This document shows, piece by piece, positions 8,352 through 17,104 of a stretch of 64,000 nt of DNA; within the stretch, counting starts at the first letter, position 1, and each line of letters starts with the position of its first letter. The notes below the pieces were generated by a model. That model ran no database searches. It was not told where the DNA came from and was given only the letters and a program-made list of their open reading frames with translations. Location of the stretch: NCBI RefSeq assembly GCF_012396365.1, contig NZ_JAAXPG010000002.1, forward strand, positions 62,001 through 126,000, read 5' to 3'. Source of the DNA: Nocardiopsis alborubida (lineage in GTDB: Bacteria; Actinomycetota; Actinomycetes; Streptosporangiales; Streptosporangiaceae). A program made the translations under genes and the position numbers.

Positions 8352-8444
8352 TCAATCGATCTGAGGGCGTCCCTTCGCGTTGGGCCAGTCGCCTTCGGTG
8401 ACGGCCTGTCGTGTGAGGGCGATCAGCTCGTCGGCCGCGGATCA
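8352..8444 (-). pseudogene. Startless coding fragment behind the helicase gene
   Basis: Immediately after the TAG of the SF1 helicase the same frame reads Ser-Val, TGA, and then a high-bias stretch (AADELIALTRQAVTEGDW) to TGA at 8352. No ATG, GTG or TTG lies between the TGA and this stretch. It may be a detached C-terminal tail of the helicase or a remnant of another small gene. Confidence 0.35.
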
Positions 8445-8450
8445 CACCGA

Positions 8451-11204
8451 CTACAGCACGGGCACGCCCGCGCTCTCCTCGTCGTCGACGAGGTTTGGGT
8501 CGATACCCAGCGCCAGCGCGCGAGCGTGCTTGTGGCGCTCGGCGGTCTCGACCTCCCTCTTCTCGAGCAGGTTGCCGATCGCCTCGTGAGTAGACACGAT
8601 CACGGGCTTGTCCGTGGTGCCGTAGGACAGGACGTACTCGGTCTTCCTCGCGCGGGTGAACGCTACGTAGTAGAGCCGGCGCACGTCCTGAGCCATCGCC
8701 TTGTCGTCCTTGTGCAGGATCACGGCGTTGTCGAACTCGAGGCCCTTGACGCCGTGGATCGTGGAGACGACCAAGTCGGCCTTCTCATCGAGGTTCTTCT
8801 CCTTGCGCGCCCGGTTACGGGCCTCCGTCAGCGACTTCTTGACCGCGTTCTGGGCGATCTCGAACTGCAGGAGGTTGTCGCGCAGGCGGGTGAAGAACTC
8901 GGCGGACGGCATGGAGCCCTGGTGGACCAGGGTGACCCAGGCGTTAGTGGTGGCTCCGTTCTCCAGCCACCATTTGGAGACGAGCTCGAGCACGGCGCGC
9001 TCAACCTTCGGGTTGTCGACGTTCTTCGTCAGCTTCTCCAAGTTGTCCCGGATGCCCTGGGTGACGACGAACGCCGCGTTGTTGGGCGGTACCTGGCGGA
9101 CGTCGTTCCAGAAGAACTTGATGTACTTGGAGAAGATGTCGGTGGCGAAGACGCGCTCGGACACCAGTGAGGCGACGTGCCTGCCCGGGTACTTGGACTC
9201 GAGCACCCTCTGCATGAGCGCGACCTCCCGCCGGGAGAACGCCAGAAAGACGACCTGCTCACCGCGGGCCAGGCAGGGGTCGACGTACTGCGGCAGCACC
9301 CGGTTGGCCAAGAGCGGGCTGAGCTCGTTGGAGAGAAACCCGCGCATCTGGGGCAGGTGCTCGTAGTCGAGCCTGACCTTCTCCTCGAACGAGGCTTTGG
9401 TCGGCTCCTCCAGCGAGTTCGCCCGCAACTGGATCTGTGCGAGTTGGTTGGTCTCCAGCTCGCCGAGGACGACGTTGGCAAAGTCCAGGATCTCCTGGTT
9501 GCTCCGGTAGTTCGTCGTCAGTTCGTAGGTGGCGAACACGCCCGAGCCTTCGAGCGTGTTCAGCGCCCGGGGGTTGGCTGAGCGGAACTCGAACAGGGTC
9601 TGGCTCGCATCGCCGACGATGTACAGCGACTGGTGGTGCTTGGCCACGTACTTGAGCACGTAGATGAACTCGAAGACCGAGTTGTCCTGGACCTCGTCGA
9701 TGATGAGGTGGCGGCAGGCCACGTTGGCGGGCTCGGCCATCTCGTCGATGCGCTGGTAGCAGATGATGATCTCCAGCTCCAGCGAGGTCTGCCCGATGGC
9801 GTCGAGCATGGCCATGACCCGGTCGTAGTGGCGCTCGACGAAGGTGTTGAGCGACGTCGCCGCCCCGATCTTGTTCCTGTCCACGTCGAGCAGACGCGCG
9901 CGGAAGTCTGCGGCGACCTGATCGGTGGGGAAGAAGATCTCGAGCGAGTTGATGATGGTGTCGATGCTTGAGATGTCGTGGCCGGAGTGGTTGAGCTGGT
10001 AGATGTCGTTGATCATCGAGGCGATGGTCATCGACCCCACGTCGGGGTTGCGTTCCTTGATGTTGTCCGCGGCGGCGTTGGTGAACGACAGGACCGTGAT
10101 GTCGGCAGGGTCCACCCCGCAGGCCACGAGGTGGGCGATGCGCTCGATGATCGTCGAGGACTTGCCTGTGCCCGCACCGGCGCGCACCATCGCCAGCGGT
10201 TCGGTGGTCGAGACGCAGGCGACCTGTTGCGGCGACAAGTACTCCGGCAGGGGCGGAGGTGGGTCGGGCGGGACCAGGCGCGCCAGCTGCGGCTTGATCG
10301 CGTCGAGGTCGGCCAGGGTGTGGTTCATCAGCAGGTTGAGGTTCTGCTTGGCCAGGACCTGGGCGACCTCGGAGTCGAAGGCCGCGGTCAACGCCCGGTG
10401 AATACGGCCGTAGGCCTCCAGCGGCACGCTGTAGTTCTCGAGGTAGCGCAGCTGGATGGCCAGCGTGTTGAGCACGTCCCTGTCGAAGGAGGCGACGTCG
10501 GCGATGTAGGCGTCGACTTCGGCGGCGATGGCCCCCGAGGACCAGGTCTCGGCCAGGCGTACGATCCGGTCGTGGATGGAGTAGTCGTTCATCCACGTGT
10601 CGAGGGAGTCGAGGTTCGTCGCGGCGATGCCCAGGCGGCCCAGCGCAAGGGAGATCGTGTCGGTGGCCGTCTCCATCGGGCTGGTGTCCCAGTCGAGGAG
10701 CACCACAGCGTCGGTGGCGGCGAGGTTGGTGCCCTCGGTTAGGCGCACGACGCGCTCGGGCTCGACCATGCCGGCACGCATGAGCACGAGCTCGGTGCGG
10801 TACTGGATGGCCAGCTCGTGCCTGATCGGCTTGGAGGACTTGTCCTCGCGCAACACCAGTGCCTGGGGGGTCATGTCGAAGACGGCCTCCCAGTCGTCGG
10901 AGTCGGTCTCAACGACGAAGCGCTCGGCCACGTCAGGCGTCGGCAGCGTCGCGGTGGGCAGGGTTTCGAGCGCGCGGCGGGTGATGCCGGCCAGCGGCAC
11001 GGTCACGACAGTGATGTCGTGCTGGGTGGTCGTGGTCTTGAGCTCAATCCGGTCCGGGGTCTCGATGCTGGTCGCGTCGAGGGGGCGCAGCCCCTGGTGG
11101 AGGCGGCCGGTCTTGTTGCCCGAGCCGTTGAGCTTGGAGCTGAAGAACTTCGCGTCGACCTTCTTGGCCTTCGTCGGGTCGAGGTCGTCAAGCAGCAGAG
11201 GCAT
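8451..11204 (-). CDS. SF1 (UvrD/Rep-like) DNA helicase with long unique N-terminus
   Basis: 917 residues from ATG 11204 with AAGGACG upstream. SF1A motifs are all visible: motif I AGAGTGKSS (342-350), Ia LSFTNAAADN, II IIDEVQD, III IVGDASQTLFEF, IV TNYRSNQE, V TIHGVKGLEFD and VI YYVAFTRARK. These predict an ATP-dependent 3'-5' DNA translocase. The first 320 residues match nothing I recognise and may bind a partner. A typical UvrD is about 700 residues without such an extension. It lies downstream of the ClpA-like and MoxR/VWA genes in the same direction, after a hairpin and its own AT-rich promoter-like region. Confidence 0.9.
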   Translation of the reverse strand: MPLLLDDLDPTKAKKVDAKFFSSKLNGSGNKTGRLHQGLRPLDATSIETPDRIELKTTTTQHDITVVTVPLAGITRRALETLPTATLPTPDVAERFVVETDSDDWEAVFDMTPQALVLREDKSSKPIRHELAIQYRTELVLMRAGMVEPERVVRLTEGTNLAATDAVVLLDWDTSPMETATDTISLALGRLGIAATNLDSLDTWMNDYSIHDRIVRLAETWSSGAIAAEVDAYIADVASFDRDVLNTLAIQLRYLENYSVPLEAYGRIHRALTAAFDSEVAQVLAKQNLNLLMNHTLADLDAIKPQLARLVPPDPPPPLPEYLSPQQVACVSTTEPLAMVRAGAGTGKSSTIIERIAHLVACGVDPADITVLSFTNAAADNIKERNPDVGSMTIASMINDIYQLNHSGHDISSIDTIINSLEIFFPTDQVAADFRARLLDVDRNKIGAATSLNTFVERHYDRVMAMLDAIGQTSLELEIIICYQRIDEMAEPANVACRHLIIDEVQDNSVFEFIYVLKYVAKHHQSLYIVGDASQTLFEFRSANPRALNTLEGSGVFATYELTTNYRSNQEILDFANVVLGELETNQLAQIQLRANSLEEPTKASFEEKVRLDYEHLPQMRGFLSNELSPLLANRVLPQYVDPCLARGEQVVFLAFSRREVALMQRVLESKYPGRHVASLVSERVFATDIFSKYIKFFWNDVRQVPPNNAAFVVTQGIRDNLEKLTKNVDNPKVERAVLELVSKWWLENGATTNAWVTLVHQGSMPSAEFFTRLRDNLLQFEIAQNAVKKSLTEARNRARKEKNLDEKADLVVSTIHGVKGLEFDNAVILHKDDKAMAQDVRRLYYVAFTRARKTEYVLSYGTTDKPVIVSTHEAIGNLLEKREVETAERHKHARALALGIDPNLVDDEESAGVPVL

Positions 11205-11263
11205 GGGTGTCGTCCTTAGGTGTACGCGGCGGGCGAGTCGGCGAGGGTTGCTCAAAGGAAAGG

Positions 11264-11306
11264 ATCATTCGACTCACCCTTTGAATGATGCCATCAATGA
11301 TCCAAG
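11264..11306 (-). promoter_or_regulatory. AT-rich promoter-like region upstream of helicase
   Basis: An AT-rich pocket in GC-rich DNA holds ATCATTC (11264-11270) inverted as GAATGAT (11283-11289), then ATCAATGATCC. Similar ATCATTCAATG-type words occur upstream of other leftward operons here (19241, 33571). It probably contains the helicase promoter and possibly a regulator or Lsr2 site. Confidence 0.4.
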
Positions 11307-11361
11307 AAAGGCATTCGATGGACCATCGGAGAAGGGTGAGCGGGAAGAAGGCGCGCCAGAG

Positions 11362-11396
11362 GCAGAGCCCAGGCCGCTAGGCAGCCTGGGCTCTGC
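11362..11396. terminator. Hairpin between ClpA-like and helicase operons
   Basis: GCAGAGCCCAGG (11362-11373) pairs perfectly with CCTGGGCTCTGC (11385-11396) across 11 bases. It sits downstream of the small gene at 11508 and upstream of the helicase promoter region, so it probably ends the MoxR-VWA-ClpA transcript. Confidence 0.65.
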
Positions 11397-11507
11397 TCCT
11401 CTCACCCCACCCGCAGGGGCCGTCAGGCCCCTGTCCGGTCCGTGCACACCCGAGGGCACGGAGATCATGCGTACCCGCCTTACCCTCCGGAGGGAGGATC
11501 GGCGATG

Positions 11508-11711
11508 TCAGCCGCGGTGGTCGACGAGGTCGAACTCCTCGGGGATCGCCTCGGCAATGCGGCCCGAGGCGTTGGTGCGCAGTAGGCCGAGCATGTGGCC
11601 CAACTCGTGGCAGTCGTCGTCGTGGGCGCTGGCGTGTACGCTCCGGCGCCCGGCGTCGGCGGCCTGCTCGGTCCTGTCCTCGGACTTGACGGTGGCGATG
11701 GTCATGATCAC
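11508..11711 (-). CDS. Small acidic protein coupled to ClpA-like gene
   Basis: 67 residues starting at GTG 11711, which overlaps the stop of the ClpA-like gene as GTGA (an ATG two codons on is also possible). It begins MIMTIATVKSEDRTEQAADAG and contains DDDCHELGHMLGLL, a HELGH sequence that resembles a zinc-peptidase motif but is probably chance in so short a protein. The coupling suggests that it works with the ClpA-like ATPase. Confidence 0.55.
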   Translation of the reverse strand: MIMTIATVKSEDRTEQAADAGRRSVHASAHDDDCHELGHMLGLLRTNASGRIAEAIPEEFDLVDHRG

Positions 11712-13633
11712 TCGCGTTGGTCGATCGTGCGAGCGATCGCCGCGCTGGTCTGGGTCTTCGCAGCCTGGGCTGCCATGATCCGGTCCTCGATCCAGGACCG
11801 GACCGCCTTGTAGGCGGGCCGGGCTCCCTGGGAATCGACGTAGGCGGTCTTTGCCAGCGTCCGCAGTTCATCGTCGGGCATAGCAGCAGGCAGGGCCTGA
11901 GCGAGCCTTGGCTTGGCGTCGATGATCCGCGCTACTTGGCTCTCGTAGTTGGCAGCCATGATCTGCCGGAACACGACCTCGTCGATTTGGTTGAAGCCCA
12001 CGATCAGTGAGAACCGACCCAACAGTTCGGGCTCGAAGTGCTGGGCGAGCTCTGTGTTGAGGCTCTGCTGCGAAACGACCCTCGGGCCTGAGATGAAGCC
12101 GATCGAGCTGCCGCTGAGAGCTTCGCGGGCCGCATTGGTCGTGACGATGACGACGGCCTTGGAGAAATCGAGCAGCTTCCCGTGCGCATTGCGGATGTAC
12201 CCCTCGTCGAACGCCGAGAGGAACAGTCGCTGCACAGCCATGTCGGCCTTCTCGAACTCGTCGAGCAGGACGACACGGTGCGGGTTGGACTCGAGCGTGT
12301 CGAAGGGCAGCTCCTGGTTGGAGTCGGATCCGACGTAACCCGGAGGTGCTCCGATGATCTTCGCGGTCGAGTACGGAGTGTGGTATTCCGTCATGTTGAG
12401 TACGATCGGCTCCTGGCCGGTCATTTGCTCGGCGAGGATCTTCGCGGTCTCGCTCTTGCCCGAGCCCGACGTTCCGGCGAACAGGCATGTGAGCGGGGTC
12501 TTCGTCGGGAACAGTCCGAGCTCCTCGCGCGCAATGCGGTCGGCGACCCTCTCCAGGACCTCGTCCTGGCCCTGGAGTCGATTGAGCAGCGTCGTACGCA
12601 GCGTCGCGGCGTCGAAGTCCGGGCGTTGGGCGTTGCCTGTCATCAGTGACTTGGCCACGTCGAGGACGCGCGTGGCCGTCAGCGGCACCTGGGAGATCGA
12701 CCGCAGGGTCGCCGCCAAGGCGCGGTCGCCGGCGGCCTCAGCCTGGGCGATGAGCTTCTTCTGCTCCAACACGCGGTCGGCCATCGAGCGGTCGAGCAGC
12801 GTGATGGCGTTGTCGGGCCGGTGGGCACTGGCCTTCGAGGTCGCCTCGGCGATCTTGACCGTCTCGGCCAGCACGTCGTCGGAGACTCCGATCTGGTGGC
12901 GGTAGTGCGCCATCAGGCCGGGTCGAACGGTGCTGAGGACCGCGAGCGTCTGCTCGACGGTCAACTCGTCGACGATGAGCTGGGTGAAGCGGCGGGCGAA
13001 GGCCGGGTCCTCGTCGAAGGCGCGCGACTCGTTCGAGGTGGTCGCGCCGATGACGCTCATCTGCCCGCGGGCCAGCGCCGGCTTGAGGATCTGGCTGATC
13101 TTGCGGTTGGTCGGATCGCTGTGCGAGCTCGATCCTCCGGTGATCTGGTGAATCTCGTCGATGAACAGGAGGGCCCTGTTCTTCGGACTCGAGGCGAAGT
13201 CGACGACGGCCTGGACCTTCTCCTCCAGCTGGCCGACTATGCCGGAGCCAGCGACGAGGTTGGTCACCGGCAGTTCGTAGATGGTGTAGTCCTTGAGCAG
13301 GTCCGGGATAAGTGAGTCGCCGAGAGCGATGCGGCGGGCGATATCCTCGACGATCTTGGTCTTGCCGACGCCGGCTGAGCCCTTGAGCAGGACGTTGGGC
13401 TTGTTCTTGCTGATGAGGGTGGCCAACGTCTGCTCGATGAGCGTGTCGCGGAAGAGCGTCGGCTCGGCGTTCTTGAACTTTTCGTTGTAATCGACGAGCA
13501 GCCCCTTGACGGCGTCGTCACTCTGGCCGCCCGGGGAAAAAGGGCTGCCCATGCCAACGCCGATGCCGCCGGTCGGTGGACCGCTATTGTTCGCGTCATC
13601 ATCGTTGTCCTGGGTGAAGTGGGACAGTCCCAT
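11708..13633 (-). CDS. ClpA/ClpB-like protein with two AAA+ domains
   Basis: 641 residues from ATG 13633 with GGAGGTCTCACC upstream. The first AAA+ domain has Walker A GSAGVGKT (85-92) and Walker B LLFIDEIH (near 157). The second has GTSGSGKS (near 391), APPGYVGSD, VVLLDEFEKAD and sensor-1-like VIVTTNA. This is the Clp/Hsp100 plan: an ATP-driven hexamer that pulls substrates through a central pore. It lacks a canonical ClpA N-domain; the first 60 residues are Gly/Asp-rich. Inference: as the MoxR, VWA and ClpA-like genes are adjacent, this may be the remodelling motor of that cassette. It is shorter than typical ClpB (about 860). Confidence 0.85.
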   Translation of the reverse strand: MGLSHFTQDNDDDANNSGPPTGGIGVGMGSPFSPGGQSDDAVKGLLVDYNEKFKNAEPTLFRDTLIEQTLATLISKNKPNVLLKGSAGVGKTKIVEDIARRIALGDSLIPDLLKDYTIYELPVTNLVAGSGIVGQLEEKVQAVVDFASSPKNRALLFIDEIHQITGGSSSHSDPTNRKISQILKPALARGQMSVIGATTSNESRAFDEDPAFARRFTQLIVDELTVEQTLAVLSTVRPGLMAHYRHQIGVSDDVLAETVKIAEATSKASAHRPDNAITLLDRSMADRVLEQKKLIAQAEAAGDRALAATLRSISQVPLTATRVLDVAKSLMTGNAQRPDFDAATLRTTLLNRLQGQDEVLERVADRIAREELGLFPTKTPLTCLFAGTSGSGKSETAKILAEQMTGQEPIVLNMTEYHTPYSTAKIIGAPPGYVGSDSNQELPFDTLESNPHRVVLLDEFEKADMAVQRLFLSAFDEGYIRNAHGKLLDFSKAVVIVTTNAAREALSGSSIGFISGPRVVSQQSLNTELAQHFEPELLGRFSLIVGFNQIDEVVFRQIMAANYESQVARIIDAKPRLAQALPAAMPDDELRTLAKTAYVDSQGARPAYKAVRSWIEDRIMAAQAAKTQTSAAIARTIDQRE

Positions 13634-13789
13634 GGTGAGACCTCCTTCGGTGGGTGCTGGGTCGAGGCGGCGCCGGTGAGCGCGAGCGATCCGGGTGGGG
13701 GTGCGGACAGCTGAGATGAGGCGGCCGATCCCGCAGCGCCGCCTGTCGGATCAGGTTGCGCTGCGGGCCGCAGCCGTGCGCTCGGCCGG

Positions 13790-15466
13790 TCAGACCACCA
13801 TGCCCAGCAGCTTCTGGCGGATCGACGGGTCGATGTGGTGCATGCCGTTGGCGAAGTCCGTGGCGGACTGGACCGTGAGGGCCCAGTCCGTGGCCGAGCA
13901 CGGCGCGTAGTACAGGTTCGCCGGGTGGTCGACGCGGGCCGATGGAGGTGGCCACTCGAAGTCGGTGATCACCAGGCTCAGCTGTCGCTTGCGCTTATTC
14001 GACGCGTTGATGTAGTCCCAGACCTGCTTGAACTCGGTGCCGCCGGTGACCTTGGGCACCTGGCGGAACTCCTCCCAGATCCGGCGCAGCGACTTGTTCT
14101 CCACCTTGAGCAGCGCCTCCTGCGAGAGGATGTGGCTGAACGAGTTGAAGTAGATGTTGACGCCCAACTTCTTGGCGATGCGGATGAGCATCATCACCGC
14201 CTCCTGGTAGTTCTCCTCGGAGATCGACCCGGAGGTGTCGATGTAGACGTGTAGATCGGGCATGTACTGCACCGAGCTGATCCGGCCGGGTTTGTTGAAG
14301 TCGTCCGGGTTGCGCCTGTTCGCCTTGAGGAACGTCGTCTTCATAGTGCGGTAGACGTTCTGCGACTTGTTGACCTTGCCCATGCGGCGCAGCACGCGGG
14401 TAATGTCCTTGAACAGGTCCAGCCTCGTGGGCGGGGCCTTGCGGAACTTCACCTGCGCGGAGCGCGAACCAGGCAGGCCCGGCTGCTGGTTCGCGCCCAT
14501 GGCGGCCGCCTTGGCGACGGCCCGCGGCAGCGAGGTCAGCTTGGACAGCGCGGAGTTCGAGACGACCCTCACCGGCGAGGCCAGCGACTGGTTGATGAGG
14601 TTCCACTCTCCCGTGATCTGGGACGCGGAGGCACGGGCGTGCGCCTCGACGTTGACCAGGACCACGGACTTCGGGCAGAACAGCTCGCCGACCGTGAACG
14701 GCAGGACTCCGACGTCGGAGGTCTGGCCGCGCTGCTGGCCGACGTAGGTCATCAGCATGTGCATCAGCAAGCGCGGGAAGGACAGCTCGTCGTTGCCGTC
14801 AGAGTCGTCCTTGCGTAGCAGTAGGGACTCGGTGAGCCCTTTGAGTGAGAGCTTGGCGAAGTCGCCGACCAGCTTCAGGGTTCTCGCCGGCACCGGCGAA
14901 CTCGCGCTGCCCAGAGCTTGGGCCTGAGCGGACAGCCAGACCTGGAAGCCGTCGAAGGCAGCGTCGGACTGGAACCAGAAGCCGAGCGTGCCCGGGTGGA
15001 AGGCGTATGCCAGCGAGGCGAAGAACTCGCTCTCGTCGGCCGAGCCGGCGAGTAGTCCCTTGGCCGCAGGGATCACGTCGGACTGGGCGGTGTAGATGAC
15101 ACGGGGCCCGGGTGCGGGCATCTTGTTCCGCTGCCCCGCCTGGGCGGCGAAGAGCTCACCGACGGGCAGGGGCGTGGTCTGGTCGTAGTTGACCATCGTC
15201 TGGCCCAGCAGCTCCTTGGCGACCTTCTCGGCACTGGTGTTGACGCTGTCGCCGAAGCAGGACACGAGAATGTCCAGGACGTCGTTGGTCAGGTCCTTTC
15301 CGGATCCGTCGACGATCGAGGCGGGCGCGTGCGGGCTTAGTGGCTCGAGCAGCGGGTCCACCAGTACTTCTTGGAGGGCGGGCATCGGGTCGTAGTCGCC
15401 GATGCACGTGATCGTGTGGACCGCGTCGAGCACGGCCGGCTTCTGGTTGGTGACGGTAATCGTCAT
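13790..15466 (-). CDS. VWA-domain (MIDAS) protein, MoxR partner
   Basis: 558 residues from ATG 15466 with AGAAGGAG upstream. The C-terminal part (about 405-550) is a von Willebrand A domain: HVYIDTSGSISEE gives the D-x-S-x-S metal site, followed by GGTEFKQVWDYI and LVITDFEWPP. The N-terminal 400 residues are unassigned. Cytoplasmic VWA proteins beside MoxR AAA+ ATPases form chaperone-like complexes that insert metals or mature targets. Here the MoxR gene is directly upstream and a ClpA-like gene directly downstream, an arrangement I have not seen named. Confidence 0.85.
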   Translation of the reverse strand: MTITVTNQKPAVLDAVHTITCIGDYDPMPALQEVLVDPLLEPLSPHAPASIVDGSGKDLTNDVLDILVSCFGDSVNTSAEKVAKELLGQTMVNYDQTTPLPVGELFAAQAGQRNKMPAPGPRVIYTAQSDVIPAAKGLLAGSADESEFFASLAYAFHPGTLGFWFQSDAAFDGFQVWLSAQAQALGSASSPVPARTLKLVGDFAKLSLKGLTESLLLRKDDSDGNDELSFPRLLMHMLMTYVGQQRGQTSDVGVLPFTVGELFCPKSVVLVNVEAHARASASQITGEWNLINQSLASPVRVVSNSALSKLTSLPRAVAKAAAMGANQQPGLPGSRSAQVKFRKAPPTRLDLFKDITRVLRRMGKVNKSQNVYRTMKTTFLKANRRNPDDFNKPGRISSVQYMPDLHVYIDTSGSISEENYQEAVMMLIRIAKKLGVNIYFNSFSHILSQEALLKVENKSLRRIWEEFRQVPKVTGGTEFKQVWDYINASNKRKRQLSLVITDFEWPPPSARVDHPANLYYAPCSATDWALTVQSATDFANGMHHIDPSIRQKLLGMVV

Positions 15467-15581
15467 CGCGGTGGTCTCCTTCTGAGGGCAGGGGCTGCGG
15501 CGATGCGCGGATGCTTCTGCGGGCCGCCAGCGGGAGCGGGGAGCGGCTTCAGCCGCTCCCCGCTCCTCGGTGCAGCCTCGA

Positions 15582-16820
15582 TCAGAGGAATGCCGACAGG
15601 ACGGGCTTGGCCGCGTTGGCGACCGGCGCGTCGATGTCCAGGAAGGCTTCCAAGTTCTGGCGGTCGACCTGCTGGCTGGTCACCATCTCGATGAGGGTGC
15701 GGGTGTGCTCCGGCTCGATCCGGGTGGCGGTCTGCGCCAGCTGCTCGATCAGGCGGGCGTTGTCCGAGTTCTCCTTGAGGGCGTACAGCAACGCGCCAGA
15801 GATCTCTTTCTCGGTGAGCTCTTGGATCTTCTTGGCCAGATCCGTGACCGTGCCCGCGGCCTTGAGCTCGGCGTAGCAGTTCGGCTTCGGGACGTTGACC
15901 CGGTTGACGGCGGTCGGCCCCGAGTTCGAGGCGAGGTCCTCGGCGATGGTGGCCACCACCTGGGTGGTGAACATGGTGTCGCCGGTGTAGGCCTCGATGA
16001 TCTCGTTGAGCTCGGAGGTCTCGCGCCCGCCGATCTGGACCGGGGTCGCCAGATGGCTGGCCAGGTCCTGGCGGTCGGCTGCGTTCAACCACCTCGACAG
16101 GTAGTCGATCGTGCGCGGCGTGGTGAGCTGGTTCATCTCCTCGCCACCATCGAACAGCTCGGCCATGGTGACGTTGCCGTCGTCGTCTTCGTCCTGGCCA
16201 TCGGCAACGATCGCGTTCGGCGTGGACTTCTGGAGAATCAGCGCCGGGTACTGCGTGAGCACCTTCTTCACCCACGGGTTCAGGTTCGGGATGACAGACA
16301 TCAGGGTCGAGGCGTCGGGCTCCACGTGGAAGATGGCGAATCGGGACAGGCTCGCCTCGTCCAATGTGGTGACGTTGCCCTTGTCGTTGCCAGCGACGAC
16401 GATGCGCACGTTCTTCGGGAGTTCGACATGGCCCATGCGACGCAAAGTCACCAGGGTGAGCGCGCCGGAAGTCACATCCGAGGTCGTACGGTTGATCTCG
16501 TCGAGGAAGAGGATCGGCCATTCGCGAGGGTTGGCCTCGGCGTAGTCGATCACGTCCTGGATGACCTGGTGGGGGTAGAAGACCTGCTTGTAGCTGTCGG
16601 TGCCGTCGGCCTTGACATAGGGCACGAGACGCGCGCCGGTGAGGTCGGCCTTGTCAGCGAGCTGGTTGCAGGGCAGGACGAAGGCTTTGGTGTCCATGCT
16701 GTAGGCGAGGTCCTCGACGAAGGAGCTCTTGCCGATGCCGGGCTCACCCATGAGCGCAGGTGTCGCGCCGACTTCGAGAGATTGCCGGACGAGCTTGGCC
16801 AGGGTGTCGTTGAACTTCAC
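15582..16820 (-). CDS. MoxR-type AAA+ ATPase
   Basis: 412 residues from GTG 16820 (AAAGGAATTCACT upstream). Walker A GEPGIGKSS (25-33), Walker B ILFLDEINRT (near 102), sensor-1-like VVAGND and arginine-finger-like SLSRFAIFHV match the MoxR/AAA_5 family. These ATPases act with VWA proteins, as the next gene suggests. The C-terminal 150 residues are family-variable. First large gene of the MoxR-VWA-ClpA block. Confidence 0.85.
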   Translation of the reverse strand: MKFNDTLAKLVRQSLEVGATPALMGEPGIGKSSFVEDLAYSMDTKAFVLPCNQLADKADLTGARLVPYVKADGTDSYKQVFYPHQVIQDVIDYAEANPREWPILFLDEINRTTSDVTSGALTLVTLRRMGHVELPKNVRIVVAGNDKGNVTTLDEASLSRFAIFHVEPDASTLMSVIPNLNPWVKKVLTQYPALILQKSTPNAIVADGQDEDDDGNVTMAELFDGGEEMNQLTTPRTIDYLSRWLNAADRQDLASHLATPVQIGGRETSELNEIIEAYTGDTMFTTQVVATIAEDLASNSGPTAVNRVNVPKPNCYAELKAAGTVTDLAKKIQELTEKEISGALLYALKENSDNARLIEQLAQTATRIEPEHTRTLIEMVTSQQVDRQNLEAFLDIDAPVANAAKPVLSAFL

Positions 16821-16936
16821 AGTGAATTCCTTTGATCATGGGTGAAAGGGGCTTCTTGGGCCCTCGGGACGGGCGTCGCGAGCAGAGGACCGGAGGCAGA
16901 GCACGGGCGTTCTCGGATCACCCTGCGCAAATCACG

Positions 16937-17046
16937 TCAGCGGCTGGCGGGGGCCATCGAGCCGCTCATGACGGGTTCGTCTCTGTGATCGAGAACGAAG
17001 ACCTTTGCCGTGAGGCGGTGCGGTCCTGCCCCAGCACCGCCTCCAT
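16937..17046 (-). pseudogene. Frameshifted short gene
   Basis: ATG 17046 opens MEAVLGQDRTAS with good bias. A second frame then takes over (KVFVLDHRDEPVMSGSM) and ends TGA at 16937 without a start of its own. One base change near 17010 would join them into a peptide of roughly 36 residues. The surrounding 16821-17104 holds no other gene; a small hairpin GGATCGCG/CGCGATCC lies at 17052-17070. Confidence 0.35.
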
Positions 17047-17104
17047 CCCCGGATCGCGTTTCGCGATCCAACCCCCGCCTCGGGCAAAGCCGGGCCAGCA
17101 GCGT

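Noticed and set aside
11508-11711. HELGH in the small protein at 11508 as a zinc peptidase
   Set aside because: The protein is only 67 residues with no third ligand or fold support; chance occurrence is likely.
15570-16835. Long plus-strand frame opposite the MoxR gene
   Set aside because: Antisense to a gene with full AAA+ motifs; the apparent protein is low complexity (Val/Gly/Asp).
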